Positions 1 through 9,700 of a stretch of 64,000 nt of DNA are shown here, in pieces (positions within the stretch are counted from its first letter, which is position 1; each line of letters starts with the position of its first letter). The stretch comes from Streptomyces venezuelae (GTDB lineage Bacteria; Actinomycetota; Actinomycetes; Streptomycetales; Streptomycetaceae), in assembly GCF_008642375.1 (NCBI RefSeq), contig NZ_CP029194.1, positions 7,372,501 to 7,436,500 of the forward strand, in the 5' to 3' direction. The position numbers and the translations under genes were made by a program. The notes under the pieces are model-generated. The model saw only the letters and a program-made list of their open reading frames with translations. It ran no database searches and was not told the DNA's origin.

Positions 1-3000
1 GTCAACCCGACACTGGCCAGGTCGATCTCGGGCGACTGCGTGACCCGCTCCGCCAGCCGGGCCGCCTGCTCCCGTACGGCTTCATCCGTACGACCGGACA
101 GCACCCACGGCACGACCACACCCGAAGCCGCCCGTGCGGGCTCCTCCACCGCAGGTGCCTGCTCCACGATCAGATGGGCGTTCGTCCCGCTGATGCCGAA
201 CGACGACACGCCCGCCCGGCGCGGCCTCCCCGTCTCGGGCCAGGCCACGGCATCGCTCGGAACCGCGACCGTTCCCGCCGACCAGTCCACATGGCGCGAC
301 AGCTCGGTCATGTGGAGAGTGCCGGGCACCGTGCCGTTCCGTATCGCCTGCACCATCTTGATCACGCCGCTCACGCCTGCGGCGGCCTGGGTGTGGCCGA
401 TGTTGGACTTGAGCGAGCCGAGGTAGAGGGGCTGGTGTGCGGGGCGGTCCTGTCCGTAGGTGGCCAGGAGGGCCTGGGCTTCGATGGGGTCGCCGAGTGT
501 CGTGCCGGTGCCGTGTGCCTCGACGACGTCGACGTCACGTGCGGAGAGGCCCGCGTCGGTCAGGGCGGCCCGGATCACGCGTTCCTGCGCGGGGCCGTTG
601 GGTGCGGTCAGGCCGTTGGATGCGCCGTCCTGGTTGACCGCGCTGCCCCGGATCACCGCGAGCACGCGACGCCCCTTGCGCTGCGCGTCCGAGAGCCGCT
701 CCAGGAGCAACAGCCCCACACCCTCTGCCCACGCGGTGCCGTCCGCCGTGTCCGAGAAGGACTTGCAGCGGCCGTCAGGGGCGAGTCCGCGCTGCCGGCC
801 GAACTCGGTGAACATCCCCGGTGTCGACATCACCGTCGCACCGCCCGCGACGGCCAGGTCGCACTCGCCGCGGCGCAGCGACTGCACCGAGAGGTGCAGG
901 GAGACGAGCGACGACGAGCACGCGGTGTCCACGGTGATCGCCGGGCCCTCCAGCCCCAGCACGTAGGACAGCCGTCCGCTGGCCACGCTCGACGAACCGC
1001 CGGTGAGGGCGTGCCCCTGGTGCTCCTCCGGAGTGTCCTGGAGCCGGGGGCCGTATTCCTGCGGCATCAGGCCCACGAACACACCGGTGTTGCTGCCCCG
1101 CAGCGAGGCCGGGTCGATGCCCGCCCGCTCCACCACCTCCCAGGCGGACTCCAGGAGCAGCCGCTGCTGCGGGTCCATCGCGGTCGCCTCGCGCGGGCTC
1201 AGGCCGAAGAACGCGCCGTCGAACCTGTCGGCGTCGTGCAGGAATCCGCCCTGGCGCGTGTAGGTCTTGCCCGGCTTGCCGGGCTCGGGGTCGTAGAGGT
1301 CCTCGATGTCCCAGCCGCGGTTCGAGGGGAACGGAGTGATGGCGTCCACGCCGTCGAGCGCGAGCTGCCACAGCTGGTCGGGGTCGTCGGCGCCGCCGGG
1401 CCAGCGGCCGCTCATCGCCACGATCGCGATGGGCTCGTCGTCCGGGGCGGCCGGTCTGGTGCGGTCCGGCGCGGTGCTCCCCGCCGTTCCGCCGGTGAGC
1501 GCCGCGAGGTGGCGGGCCACGGCGCCGGGGGTGGGGTGGTCGAAGGTCAGCGTGGCGGGCAGCCGCAGTCCGGTCGCCTCGCCCAGGGTGACCCGGAACT
1601 CCAGGGCGCCCGCAGAGTCGAAGCCCAGTTCCTTGAACGACAGGTCCACGGGTACCGATTCAGAAGCGGAGTGGCCCAGTACGACCGCGGCGGCCTCGCG
1701 GACGACGGAGAGGAAGTCGTCGGCGGAACGCCCGGCACCCTCCCCGTCCGCGACGTCCGCGTCGGCCCGGAGTCCCCTGTCGCCCCTGACGTCTCTGACA
1801 TCCCCGACGGCTTCGAAGGCTTCATCGTTGGCTTCATCGTTCTCTCCGTTCTCTCCGTCCTCTGTGAGCGACGCGGACGTCTCCAGCACGTCGAGCCAGT
1901 GCCTGCTGCGCTGGAAGGCGTACGTGGGCAGGGGTACGCGACGGGCGTGCCGGCCCGCGTGGACGGCGTGCCAGTCCACGGCGTCGGTGTCCGGGGCCCC
2001 GTTGACGTGCAGACGCCCGAGGGCGTCGAAGAACGACGCCAGGTCGCCGTGGTCCCGGCGCAGGGTGCCGGTGACGAGCGACCTGTCGGCGGGGGAGCGG
2101 TCCGCGTCGACCTCGTCGAGGATCTGACCGATGCCCACCCCGACCACCGGGTGGGCGCTGCACTCCACGAACGTCCGGTGACCGTCCGCGGACGCCGACC
2201 GGATCGCCTGCTCGAACTCCACCGTCTGCCGGAGATTGCGGTACCAGTACTCCCCGGTCAGTCCTGCGGTGTCGAGGAGGCCACCGGTCACCGTCGAGTA
2301 GAACGGCAGGTCGGCACCGAGGGGGCGGATGTCGGTGAGCGCCGCGAGCACCTCGTCGCGGATCTCCTCGACGTACGCGGAGTGGGACGCGTAGTCGACG
2401 GAGATCATGCGGGCGTCGACGCCTGCCGCTCCGTACTCGGCGACCAGCCGTTCCAGGTCCGCGGCAGGTCCGGAGACGACGGTCGACGACGGACCGTTCA
2501 CCGCCGCGACGCTCACCGCTTCGGCGTGCTCGGCGAGTCGGGCGCGGACCTCGGCGACGGGCCGCGGCACCGAGGCCATCGCGCCGGCCCCGCCGATCGC
2601 GGTGATGGCCCGGCTGCGCAGGGCCACCACCGCCGCCGCGTCGTCCAGGGACAGGGCGCCCGCGACGTACGCGGCGGCGATCTCGCCCTGGGAGTGGCCG
2701 ACGACGGCGTCGGGGTGGACGCCGACGGAGCGCCACAGCTCCGCCAGCGAGACCATCACGGCGAAGAGCGCGGGCTGGACGACGTCGACCCGGTCCAAGG
2801 AGGCGCTGCCCGGCACCTGCCGGAGTACGTCGGCCAACGACCAGTCGACGTACGGGTCGAGGGCCTGGGCGCAGCGCTCCACGGCGTCGGCGAAGACCGG
2901 TGACACGGCGATGAGGTCCCGGGCCATCGCGGGCCACTGACTGCCCTGGCCCGGGAAGACGAAGACGGTGCCGCCGGTGGTGGCGCGGCTCTCGCCGCGG

Positions 3001-4547
3001 ACCAGGTGGGCGGCCTGCCTGCCCTCGCCGAGAGCGCGGAGGCCGTCGAGCATGTCCTCGCGCGTGGTGCCGGACAGGACCGCGCGGTGGCGGAAGGAGG
3101 TGCGGGACGTGGCGAGGGAGAAGCCGATGTCGGCGAGGCCGAGTTCGGGGCGCGCGGTCACGAACGCGTGCAGCCGGGCGGCCTGTCCGCGCAGTGCCGT
3201 CGCCGACCGGGCCGACACGGGCCAGGCCACCGCGGTGGCCGGTGACTCGGTGAACGCTCCTGGTTCGGCGTCGGCCGGCTCCGGTGCGGTGCTGACGACC
3301 AGATGGCAGTTGGTGCCGCCCACGCCGAACGACGAGACGCCCGCGACCAGACGGCCCCGCGAGGGAAGCGGTTCGAAGGTGCGCTGGACCTCGACACCCA
3401 GCTCCGCCAGGGGGATGTCAGGGTTCGGCGTGTCGTAGTTCAGGCTGGCCGGGAGCCCTCGGTGGCGCAGCGACAGAACGACCTTGAGCAGCCCCGCGAT
3501 GCCCGCCGCGCCTTCGAGGTGGCCGATGTTCGTCTTCACCGAGCCGACTCGCACGGGCCGTTCCGGACCGAAGACCGCGCCGAGACCCGCGGCCTCGGCC
3601 GGGTCGCCCACCTTGGTTCCGGTGCCGTGGAGTTCGACGTAGGCCACCTCCGCCGGGTCCACGCCGCTCCGCTCGTACGCGGCGGTGAGGACGGCGGCGT
3701 GCGCGGCGCTGTTCGGCGCGGTCAGGGTGGCGCCGGCACCGTCGTTGTTGACGGCCCCGCCGATGATGCAGCCGTGGACGGTGTCGCCGTCGGCGAGTGC
3801 GGCGGCCAGCGGCTTCAGGACGAGGGCGGCGCCTCCCTCGCCCCGGACGTATCCGTTGGCGCGGGCGTCGAAGGTGTGGCTGCGGCCGTCGGGGGAGAGC
3901 GCGCCGAGCCGCTCCGCCCGCAGGGTGCTCTCAGGAGCCAGGTCGAGGCTGACGCCTCCGGCGATGGCCAGGCCGACCTCGCCGCGCCGCAGTGCCTCGC
4001 ACGCCAGGTGGACCGCGACGAGCGAGGAGGACTGGCCGGTGTCGACGGTCAGGCTGGTGCCGTGGATGCCGAGGACGTACGAGAGCCGGTTGGCCAGGAT
4101 GCCCCGGCCCACACCGGTCAGGGTGTGCCGGGTGGTGGCCCGCCCGCCGGCCTGCGCACCGAGCAGGGCGTAGTCGTCGGCCATCGCACCGACGAAGACG
4201 CCGGTGGCGGAGCCGCGCAGGTCCGGCGGCCGTACGCCCGCTTCCTCCAGTGCTTCCCAGCCCAGCTCCAGCATGAGCCGCTGCTGGGGGTCCATCGCCG
4301 CGGCCTCCTTCGGCGAGATGCCGAAGAACTCCGCGTCGAACCGGTCGACATCGGTCAGGAGCCCGGCCCGTCGCGCGCTGCCGAGGTGCCGGCGCCGCTC
4401 GGGGGGTACGTCGGTGACGGCGCTGCGTCCCGTGCGCAGCAGCTCCCAGAAGGCGTCCGGGCCGTCGGACCCGGGCAGTCGGCAGGCCACGCCCACGATC
4501 GCGATGGCGTTGAGGTCGGGGCCGGATCCAGTGGTGACAGTGCTCAT
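1..4547 (-). CDS. Type I modular polyketide synthase, loading module plus start of module 1 (partial, runs off the left edge)
   Basis: One open frame from an ATG at 4547 (upstream AGGGAAG) to the window edge, 1515 codons. Domain order: KS-Q about residues 10-430, AT about 530-830, ACP about 950-1010, second KS about 1037-1460, then the linker to the next AT. In the first KS the catalytic Cys is Gln172 (context TVDTGQSSSL); the second KS has a normal Cys1210 (TVDTACSSSL). The AT has GHSQG with Ser619 and the YASH signature at 719-722, typical of methylmalonyl-CoA selection. The ACP attachment Ser is 978 (LGFDS). KS-Q domains decarboxylate the loaded extender, so a propionyl starter is inferred. 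No KR/DH/ER fits between AT and ACP, consistent with a loading module. The gene starts 39 bp after the PucR-type gene and shares its direction. Confidence 0.95.
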   Translation of the reverse strand, partial: MSTVTTGSGPDLNAIAIVGVACRLPGSDGPDAFWELLRTGRSAVTDVPPERRRHLGSARRAGLLTDVDRFDAEFFGISPKEAAAMDPQQRLMLELGWEALEEAGVRPPDLRGSATGVFVGAMADDYALLGAQAGGRATTRHTLTGVGRGILANRLSYVLGIHGTSLTVDTGQSSSLVAVHLACEALRRGEVGLAIAGGVSLDLAPESTLRAERLGALSPDGRSHTFDARANGYVRGEGGAALVLKPLAAALADGDTVHGCIIGGAVNNDGAGATLTAPNSAAHAAVLTAAYERSGVDPAEVAYVELHGTGTKVGDPAEAAGLGAVFGPERPVRVGSVKTNIGHLEGAAGIAGLLKVVLSLRHRGLPASLNYDTPNPDIPLAELGVEVQRTFEPLPSRGRLVAGVSSFGVGGTNCHLVVSTAPEPADAEPGAFTESPATAVAWPVSARSATALRGQAARLHAFVTARPELGLADIGFSLATSRTSFRHRAVLSGTTREDMLDGLRALGEGRQAAHLVRGESRATTGGTVFVFPGQGSQWPAMARDLIAVSPVFADAVERCAQALDPYVDWSLADVLRQVPGSASLDRVDVVQPALFAVMVSLAELWRSVGVHPDAVVGHSQGEIAAAYVAGALSLDDAAAVVALRSRAITAIGGAGAMASVPRPVAEVRARLAEHAEAVSVAAVNGPSSTVVSGPAADLERLVAEYGAAGVDARMISVDYASHSAYVEEIRDEVLAALTDIRPLGADLPFYSTVTGGLLDTAGLTGEYWYRNLRQTVEFEQAIRSASADGHRTFVECSAHPVVGVGIGQILDEVDADRSPADRSLVTGTLRRDHGDLASFFDALGRLHVNGAPDTDAVDWHAVHAGRHARRVPLPTYAFQRSRHWLDVLETSASLTEDGENGENDEANDEAFEAVGDVRDVRGDRGLRADADVADGEGAGRSADDFLSVVREAAAVVLGHSASESVPVDLSFKELGFDSAGALEFRVTLGEATGLRLPATLTFDHPTPGAVARHLAALTGGTAGSTAPDRTRPAAPDDEPIAIVAMSGRWPGGADDPDQLWQLALDGVDAITPFPSNRGWDIEDLYDPEPGKPGKTYTRQGGFLHDADRFDGAFFGLSPREATAMDPQQRLLLESAWEVVERAGIDPASLRGSNTGVFVGLMPQEYGPRLQDTPEEHQGHALTGGSSSVASGRLSYVLGLEGPAITVDTACSSSLVSLHLSVQSLRRGECDLAVAGGATVMSTPGMFTEFGRQRGLAPDGRCKSFSDTADGTAWAEGVGLLLLERLSDAQRKGRRVLAVIRGSAVNQDGASNGLTAPNGPAQERVIRAALTDAGLSARDVDVVEAHGTGTTLGDPIEAQALLATYGQDRPAHQPLYLGSLKSNIGHTQAAAGVSGVIKMVQAIRNGTVPGTLHMTELSRHVDWSAGTVAVPSDAVAWPETGRPRRAGVSSFGISGTNAHLIVEQAPAVEEPARAASGVVVPWVLSGRTDEAVREQAARLAERVTQSPEIDLASVGL

Positions 4548-4586
4548 CAGCTTCCCTGTTCTCGCTCTGGTCGGGCTGTCTCTCGG

Positions 4587-5915
4587 TCAGGCCGTCGCGT
4601 GGAGCCGAGCCGGGCCGCTTTCGTCCTGGGGCCGCAGCAGCACGGGGCCCAGCGCCTCGGCGAGGCAGAGAGCGGCGTGCAGGTGCAGCCGGTTCTCGTC
4701 GAGGGGCCGCCCGCGCAGCTGCGCGGCCTTGCGGGCCCGGTACAGGACGGTGTTCTTGGCGACGTGGAGGTGCCGGGCGGCCGCCGCCAGGCTCCGGTCC
4801 TCGTCCAGGTAGCACTTCAGCGTGGTGCGCAGGGTCGCCGCCGAGGGCGAGGCCTCGGCGAGCGCGCCCAGTTCACGGCGTACGAAGTCGGCGGCCGCCG
4901 ACTCGTCCGCCATCAGCAGGGCCACCAGTTCGAGGGTGCGGTACTCGTGGATGCGGTGGGCGGTCCGCGTGGCGCCGCCGATGCGGGCCGCCGTGGCCGC
5001 CTGGTCGTGCGTCAGGCGCAGCCCGGCGGGCCCCGGCGCCGGCAGCCCGGCCGCGACCCGTACGTGGAGGGGCAGCGGCTGGCCCGACAGGTCCTGGGGC
5101 CGGGTCGCGGGTACGGCGCCCCAGGCCCAGAGGCGTCCGGCGCCCGCGGCGACGAGCAGGGTGGAGGTGGCGCCGGCGCGTTCGAGTATCCGCGCGGCGG
5201 TCCGCTCCAGGCCGTCGCCGCGGGTGGAGTCGTCGGACCACAGCACGAGGCCGAGGTGGTTCTGCCGGAGGTCGTAGCTCAGCCGGCGGCTCGCCTTGTC
5301 CGTGTCGACGTGGGCGCCGCGCAGGATGTCCCACACGATGCTCCGCCGCTGGGCGTCCTGGCCGGTGAGCCACTGTTCGCGCTCCACGGAGAACCGGCGC
5401 GAGACCAGCCTGCACAGGATCTCGACCGCGTCGAAGACCGTCGTGGACAGGTCCCGCATGGTGGAGGGCAGGTCCTGTGCGGGCACGGCCCGCTCGCACG
5501 CCCGGAGCAGATCCGCGGTGATCCGACCGTGGGCGATGCGGATCAGCGTCAGTACGCTGTCCAGCTCGAAGCCCCGCTCGACGTGGGTCCGCACCACGTC
5601 CTCCACGTCGGTGGTGAGCGCGTCGGGCAGGGCGGTGTCCCCGCCGATGCGGAGGGCGACCCACGCCGCGACGAGTTCGAGCAGTTCGTGGTCCTTGGGC
5701 GTCAGGACGGCGGTCTCGCAGCCGGCGAGCTCACGGGCGGTGACGTCGAGCAGGCAGCGGCCGGTCTCGGCGGCCCACGCGGCGGCGTCGGGACCGAACC
5801 GGGCGACGACCTCGTCGAGCACCTCGGCCCGGCAGACCGCGTGTGATGGCGAGCGCTCGTCGCCCGGTACCAGCAGCAGCCGACCGAGCCGGCGCGCGTC
5901 ACCATGGATGGGCAT
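4587..5915 (-). CDS. PucR/CdaR-type transcriptional regulator
   Basis: 442 aa. The C-terminal 75 residues contain the helix-turn-helix of the PucR family (segment LAAAARHLHVAKNTVLYRAR, about residues 373-392), a shape found in PucR/CdaR activators. The N-terminal and middle parts have no recognised enzymatic motif and are probably the RsbRD-like and GGDEF-like sensory regions of this family. ATG start with AGGAAG 5-10 nt upstream. It lies between the aminotransferase (62 bp upstream) and the PKS (39 bp downstream), all on the minus strand, so it is probably co-transcribed and pathway-specific. The inducing ligand cannot be read from the sequence. Confidence 0.85.
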   Translation of the reverse strand: MPIHGDARRLGRLLLVPGDERSPSHAVCRAEVLDEVVARFGPDAAAWAAETGRCLLDVTARELAGCETAVLTPKDHELLELVAAWVALRIGGDTALPDALTTDVEDVVRTHVERGFELDSVLTLIRIAHGRITADLLRACERAVPAQDLPSTMRDLSTTVFDAVEILCRLVSRRFSVEREQWLTGQDAQRRSIVWDILRGAHVDTDKASRRLSYDLRQNHLGLVLWSDDSTRGDGLERTAARILERAGATSTLLVAAGAGRLWAWGAVPATRPQDLSGQPLPLHVRVAAGLPAPGPAGLRLTHDQAATAARIGGATRTAHRIHEYRTLELVALLMADESAAADFVRRELGALAEASPSAATLRTTLKCYLDEDRSLAAAARHLHVAKNTVLYRARKAAQLRGRPLDENRLHLHAALCLAEALGPVLLRPQDESGPARLHATA

Positions 5916-5976
5916 GGCTTCCTCTCCGTTCCGGGAACACAGTGGGGGGTGATGGATCAGGAGGGCCGGCCGCGCA

Positions 5977-7575
5977 CTAGAAGGCGCGGGCTCCGACGAA
6001 AGCGGTGAGACGCGCGTCGTCGTCGGCGCGCAGGACCGCGCACACCTCGCGCAGTCCGTCGGCGAGGCGGGTGATCTCGTCGTCGGTCAGCGCGATCGAC
6101 GGCTCCAGGCGGAGGGTGTTGGGGGCGCTGCCGGTCGGCATCACCCGGATCCGGTGCTCGTGCAGCAGGAACCCGCTGACGAGGAAGCCGAAGAGGCCGG
6201 CGGGCTGGGTCTGCCTGACCATGGGCGAGCCGACGGCGGACCGGTCGGCGAACTCCACCCCGACGAGCAGACCGAGGCCACGGACGTCGGCGATGATGTC
6301 GTCGTACTCGGCGCGCACCGCCTCAAGCTCCGCGAGGAGGCGGGCGCCGCGCTCCGCGGCGACACCGTAGGCGGCTCCGCCGTCGGCCTCCAGGAGTTCC
6401 AGGACCTTGAGGGCGATGCCGCTGGAGAAGGCGTCCTTGGCGAAGGTGGAGCTGTGCACCAGCTCGAACTGGGGGCGGTAGCGCGCCTCCCGGACGAGGG
6501 TCACCGAGATCTTCGCGAGTCCGCCGCCCAGGCTCTTGGCGAGGGTGTAGTAGTCGCCGCGGAGCGGGAGCAGCGAGCTGGCGAAGAAGGCGCCGGACCG
6601 TCCGGCCCCCGTCTGCACCTCGTCGATGACGATGGGGCAGTCGAACTCCGCGCACAGCGCCTGGATTTCCTTGGCGAACTCGGCGGAGATCGGGACGATG
6701 CCGCCCTCGCCCTGCACGGGCTCGACCAGCAGCGCGCAGAAGACCGGGGCGTCGCGCTCGACGACGTCCACGATGCCGTCCGCGACCGACACGTCGAGCA
6801 GCGGGGTGCGTTCGGCCTCGAACACCGCACGGAGGGCGTCCGGCCGGTTGACGGGGACGAAGCGGGGCTGCGCGGCGAGTTCCGTGAACGGCGTCCTGAA
6901 CTGCGGGTTGTGCGTGAGCTGGATGCTTCCCATGAGCTTGCCGTGGAAGCCGCCCACCAGGCTCAGCAGGCGCGGCGCGCTCGCCGGGTGCGAGTCCTCG
7001 AAGGCGTGGACGCGGGCTTCGAGGGCGTCGAGGGCGGTCTCGGGCGCCGTCGTGGCCGGCAGGCCGAGGGCGGTGAGGACGGCGGGGGCGAGGACGGCGG
7101 TGCCCTGTGCGATCGCGCTCCGCGCCTCCGCGATGTGCTCCTCGACCGCCCCGGCCAGTTCGGCCAGCCGCAGGCGCCGGTCCATCTCGGCGTGCTTGAC
7201 GGCGACCTCGACGGCCTCGGCGCCGGAGTTCGCGAAGACGGCGTGGTGGGGCTCGGCGGTGGCGAACTCCCGGTGGACGATGCGGTTGAGGGCGGCGGCG
7301 ACGGAGGCCGCCTCCGGGCGCAGCGACACCTGCGCGTGGACGGGGGTGTCCCGGTCGAGGAGATCCCTGGCCCGGGCGACGACCTCGGGGTTGTTGTGGC
7401 CGAGTATCAGCGAGCCGTAGCCGCTGATGAAGTCGGTGACCGGGATCTCGCCGCCGTCCTTGCCGCGCGCCCACATCGTGTTCCCGCGGGAGCGGGTGTA
7501 CTCGACGTCGAGGCCCACCTGGGAAACGGCTCGGTGCAGTTCGGTGTCCACGAGGTCGTTCGCGTGGAGTGTCAT
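5977..7575 (-). CDS. Class III PLP-dependent aminotransferase
   Basis: 532 aa, longer than the usual 420-460 aa of acetylornithine/GABA-type class III transaminases because of an insertion around residues 130-200. The PLP Lys is Lys347 in LAKSLGGG; Asp318 in VIDEVQTG would bind the pyridine nitrogen; the phosphate-binding NSGAEAVE segment lies near residue 105. Start ATG is set by GGAGGT 8 nt upstream. It is the first gene of the aminotransferase-regulator-PKS run. In a polyketide setting such an enzyme usually aminates an aldehyde, ketone or amino-acid-derived precursor; the substrate here is unknown. The preference for L-ornithine, diaminobutyrate or a PKS-derived aldehyde cannot be decided. 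Confidence 0.9.
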   Translation of the reverse strand: MTLHANDLVDTELHRAVSQVGLDVEYTRSRGNTMWARGKDGGEIPVTDFISGYGSLILGHNNPEVVARARDLLDRDTPVHAQVSLRPEAASVAAALNRIVHREFATAEPHHAVFANSGAEAVEVAVKHAEMDRRLRLAELAGAVEEHIAEARSAIAQGTAVLAPAVLTALGLPATTAPETALDALEARVHAFEDSHPASAPRLLSLVGGFHGKLMGSIQLTHNPQFRTPFTELAAQPRFVPVNRPDALRAVFEAERTPLLDVSVADGIVDVVERDAPVFCALLVEPVQGEGGIVPISAEFAKEIQALCAEFDCPIVIDEVQTGAGRSGAFFASSLLPLRGDYYTLAKSLGGGLAKISVTLVREARYRPQFELVHSSTFAKDAFSSGIALKVLELLEADGGAAYGVAAERGARLLAELEAVRAEYDDIIADVRGLGLLVGVEFADRSAVGSPMVRQTQPAGLFGFLVSGFLLHEHRIRVMPTGSAPNTLRLEPSIALTDDEITRLADGLREVCAVLRADDDARLTAFVGARAF

Positions 7576-7810
7576 TCGGCGTTACCTCCGCAGGTCCGCT
7601 TCCCGGCTCGAAGTGTGCGGCGGGCCGTTTTGATCGCCACACATGAAAGCCATCATGGCAAGGCGTGAATAACTGCCCTCTAATCCCCGTATAGGTACGC
7701 CGCGGAAACCGGTGACCGGTTATTCGGAAGTTAGGGTGAATCGGTAGCCTCCGAAAGTGGGAATCGATCAGGTCGACACATGCCGGCCGTTGAGCGAACA
7801 GGAGTTGCCC

Positions 7811-8206
7811 GTGCCCAGTGCGAACGGAACGGAACACGAGAAGGGCTTCAGTGAACTCAACCGGAAATACACGGAAGCGTTCAACTCGGGAGACGTGGAC
7901 GCGGTCCTGGCGAACTACACGCCCGAGGGCGTGACGGTGGTCGAGCGAGGGCTCGCGCTCGGCAGGAGCGGCGACCTGCGGGAGGCGCTGGCCGGCTACT
8001 TCCGGACGGCCCGGCCGCATGTCGAGTTCGCGTACGAGCACACCTACGTCGCCGGCGACGTGGCGCTGGTGATCACGGAATGGACCCTGGAGGAGAACGC
8101 CCCGGACGGAGGCCGTACGAGCACGAAGGGCCGGGCGACCGACGTCCTGGTCCGCGAGCCCGGCGGGTGGCGCTTCGCGATCGACAACCGCTTCGGCTCC
8201 TCCTGA
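7811..8206 (+). CDS. NTF2-like (SnoaL/DUF4440-type) small protein
   Basis: 131 aa from a GTG at 7811, chosen because AGGAG lies 6 nt upstream; the frame stays open to a GTG at 7757 that lacks a ribosome site. The pattern of an N-terminal helix (FSELNRKYTEAFNSGDVDAV), beta strands and a final strand (GGWRFAIDNRF) is that of the cystatin-like NTF2 fold. Members act as cyclases, isomerases, hydratases or binding proteins in natural-product pathways. It is divergent from the aminotransferase and convergent with the flavin monooxygenase, with a shared hairpin terminator at 8222-8260. Function in this cluster is not known. Confidence 0.85.
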   Translation: MPSANGTEHEKGFSELNRKYTEAFNSGDVDAVLANYTPEGVTVVERGLALGRSGDLREALAGYFRTARPHVEFAYEHTYVAGDVALVITEWTLEENAPDGGRTSTKGRATDVLVREPGGWRFAIDNRFGSS

Positions 8207-8221
8207 CCGTGGCCGCACGAG

Positions 8222-8260
8222 AACGCCCCGCCTCCCGGAAGCTTCGGGAAGCGGGGCGTT
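8222..8260. terminator. Bidirectional hairpin terminator
   Basis: Perfect outer arms AACGCCCCGC (8222-8231) and GCGGGGCGTT (8251-8260) with an inner CCCG/CGGG stem around GAAGCTT. It sits between two convergent genes and can serve both. Confidence 0.85.
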
Positions 8261-8290
8261 TCTCTCTCGTACCGGACGCGCGGCCGAGGA

Positions 8291-9478
8291 TCAGTGGATC
8301 ACGGACACCGCGGGCTCGATGCCCAGCAGGGAGCGGCTGTAGTCCTCCCAGCTCACCAGGCGGTTGAAGTGGATGTGGTGGCTGCCGGTCTCGAAGTCCC
8401 GCCAGTACCGCTGGAGCGGGTGGGACGAGGCGAAGCCGCTGGTGCCGCCGAGGTCGAGCAGCTTCCCCATGGCCTGCCGCGCGCTCTGCACCGCGGACGT
8501 CATGTGCAGCCGGGCCCGCGTGCGGTCGCCGCGCGACATGGTCCCCTCCTCGAAGGCGACGTCGAACATGTCGGCGGAGGCGAGCAGGTAGTGGTACGCC
8601 GTGTCGACGTCGTGCGTGGCCTCGGCGAGCCACTGGCGCACGATCGGGGAGTCGAGCGAGGACTCGTAGACGGTGTCGACCAGCGGCTTCCCCTTGTCCA
8701 GCATGGCCCGCACCGTGTCGAGGGCTCCGTGGGAGGCGCCGACCAGGGCCGCGATCGTCCGGTGCGCGACCGCGGCGAAGGTCTCCAGCTTGGGCAGGTT
8801 CAGCGGCCCGAGCTCCGGGTCGATCGGGTGGTCGATGCTCCGGCTCTCCGGCACGAAGAGCCCGTCGAACTCCACCGTGTGGCTGCCCGTGCCGAGCATG
8901 CCGGCCACGTTCCAGGTGTGGTGGACCACGCCCTCCTTCGGCGGCGCCGCCAGGGAGATGAGGGCGCCCGTGGGCTCGCCGTCGGCGACGAGCGGGATGA
9001 AGGGCAGGATCATCCAGTCGCCGATCTCGACGCCGGAGATCGTGGGGAACCTGCCGGTGACGCGGTACCCGCCGTCCACCCGGGTCGCGGTGGCGGAGTG
9101 GTGGCCGCCGTTCGCGCACACGAACACGTCGGGGCTGGGGCCGAAGATCTCCTTGGCGCCCTTCTCCGGGATGAGGTTCGCGAGCGTCTCGGCCGCGCCG
9201 GTGATCGCTGCCAGCCAGCCGGCCGACGCGCAGCCACGGCCGATCTCGGCGAGGGCCGCGGCCTGGGTACGGATGCTGAGCTGGTCGCCTCCGTGGGCAC
9301 GCGGCACGCTCATCCGGAAGAACCCGGCCGCGCGCAGCGCCTCCACGGACTCGTCGGCGAGCTTCCGGTCCCGCTCGCTGCGGGCCGAGTGCTCCCGCAG
9401 GAGGGGCACCAGCGCGCGGGCCCGGTCGACGACCTGCTGGACCTCGGGCTCGTAACGGAATTCAAGGTCTGTGGACAC
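8291..9478 (-). CDS. Acyl-CoA dehydrogenase-fold flavin-dependent monooxygenase (VlmH/HsaA-like, class D)
   Basis: 395 aa, GTG start with AGGAG 6 nt upstream. The whole length follows the acyl-CoA dehydrogenase fold: helical N-terminus, central beta domain about residues 120-230 and C-terminal four-helix bundle ending with a segment such as SSHPLQRYWRDFETGSHHIH, typical of two-component monooxygenases (HpaB/HsaA type) rather than true dehydrogenases. These enzymes use reduced flavin from a separate reductase; the divergent gene at 9701 is a suitable partner. Known relatives hydroxylate phenols (HsaA) or amines (VlmH of valanimycin biosynthesis, isobutylamine N-hydroxylase). With an aminotransferase nearby, N-hydroxylation is plausible but not proven. 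Confidence 0.85.
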   Translation of the reverse strand: MSTDLEFRYEPEVQQVVDRARALVPLLREHSARSERDRKLADESVEALRAAGFFRMSVPRAHGGDQLSIRTQAAALAEIGRGCASAGWLAAITGAAETLANLIPEKGAKEIFGPSPDVFVCANGGHHSATATRVDGGYRVTGRFPTISGVEIGDWMILPFIPLVADGEPTGALISLAAPPKEGVVHHTWNVAGMLGTGSHTVEFDGLFVPESRSIDHPIDPELGPLNLPKLETFAAVAHRTIAALVGASHGALDTVRAMLDKGKPLVDTVYESSLDSPIVRQWLAEATHDVDTAYHYLLASADMFDVAFEEGTMSRGDRTRARLHMTSAVQSARQAMGKLLDLGGTSGFASSHPLQRYWRDFETGSHHIHFNRLVSWEDYSRSLLGIEPAVSVIH

Positions 9479-9700
9479 GCAATTCTCCTTGGTTGGTTTC
9501 CGTGCGGGAGTTCAGTTCTTCCGGAATCGCCCCTGACTTCACCGGGGCGCCGCCTCGCGCAGCTTCAGTGAAGACCAGGAAGCGTATTTAATGAATGCGC
9601 CACCGGACCAAAACCGCATCGACTCTCTGCTGTCGGGCCCAATCCTCGACGGACGTCGTTCCACTAGTGTCGGGTGGGAAATCACCGGTTAAGGAGTGCC

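Noticed and set aside
174..2903. 909-codon plus-strand frame over the PKS
   Set aside because: The minus strand carries perfect KS, AT and ACP motifs over the same bases; the plus-strand product is low-complexity Arg/Gly-rich and without family features.
3900..4140. First KS regarded as dead through mutation of its Cys
   Set aside because: Gln at exactly this place with the rest of the motif intact is the functional KS-Q type of loading modules, and an ACP and normal KS follow.
3303..5846. 847-codon plus-strand frame across PKS and PucR-type genes
   Set aside because: Spans the gap between two real minus-strand genes and has no ribosome site or domain.
8291..9478. Ordinary acyl-CoA dehydrogenase of fatty-acid oxidation
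   Set aside because: A flavin reductase gene is divergent to it, and the C-terminal signature is that of two-component monooxygenases.
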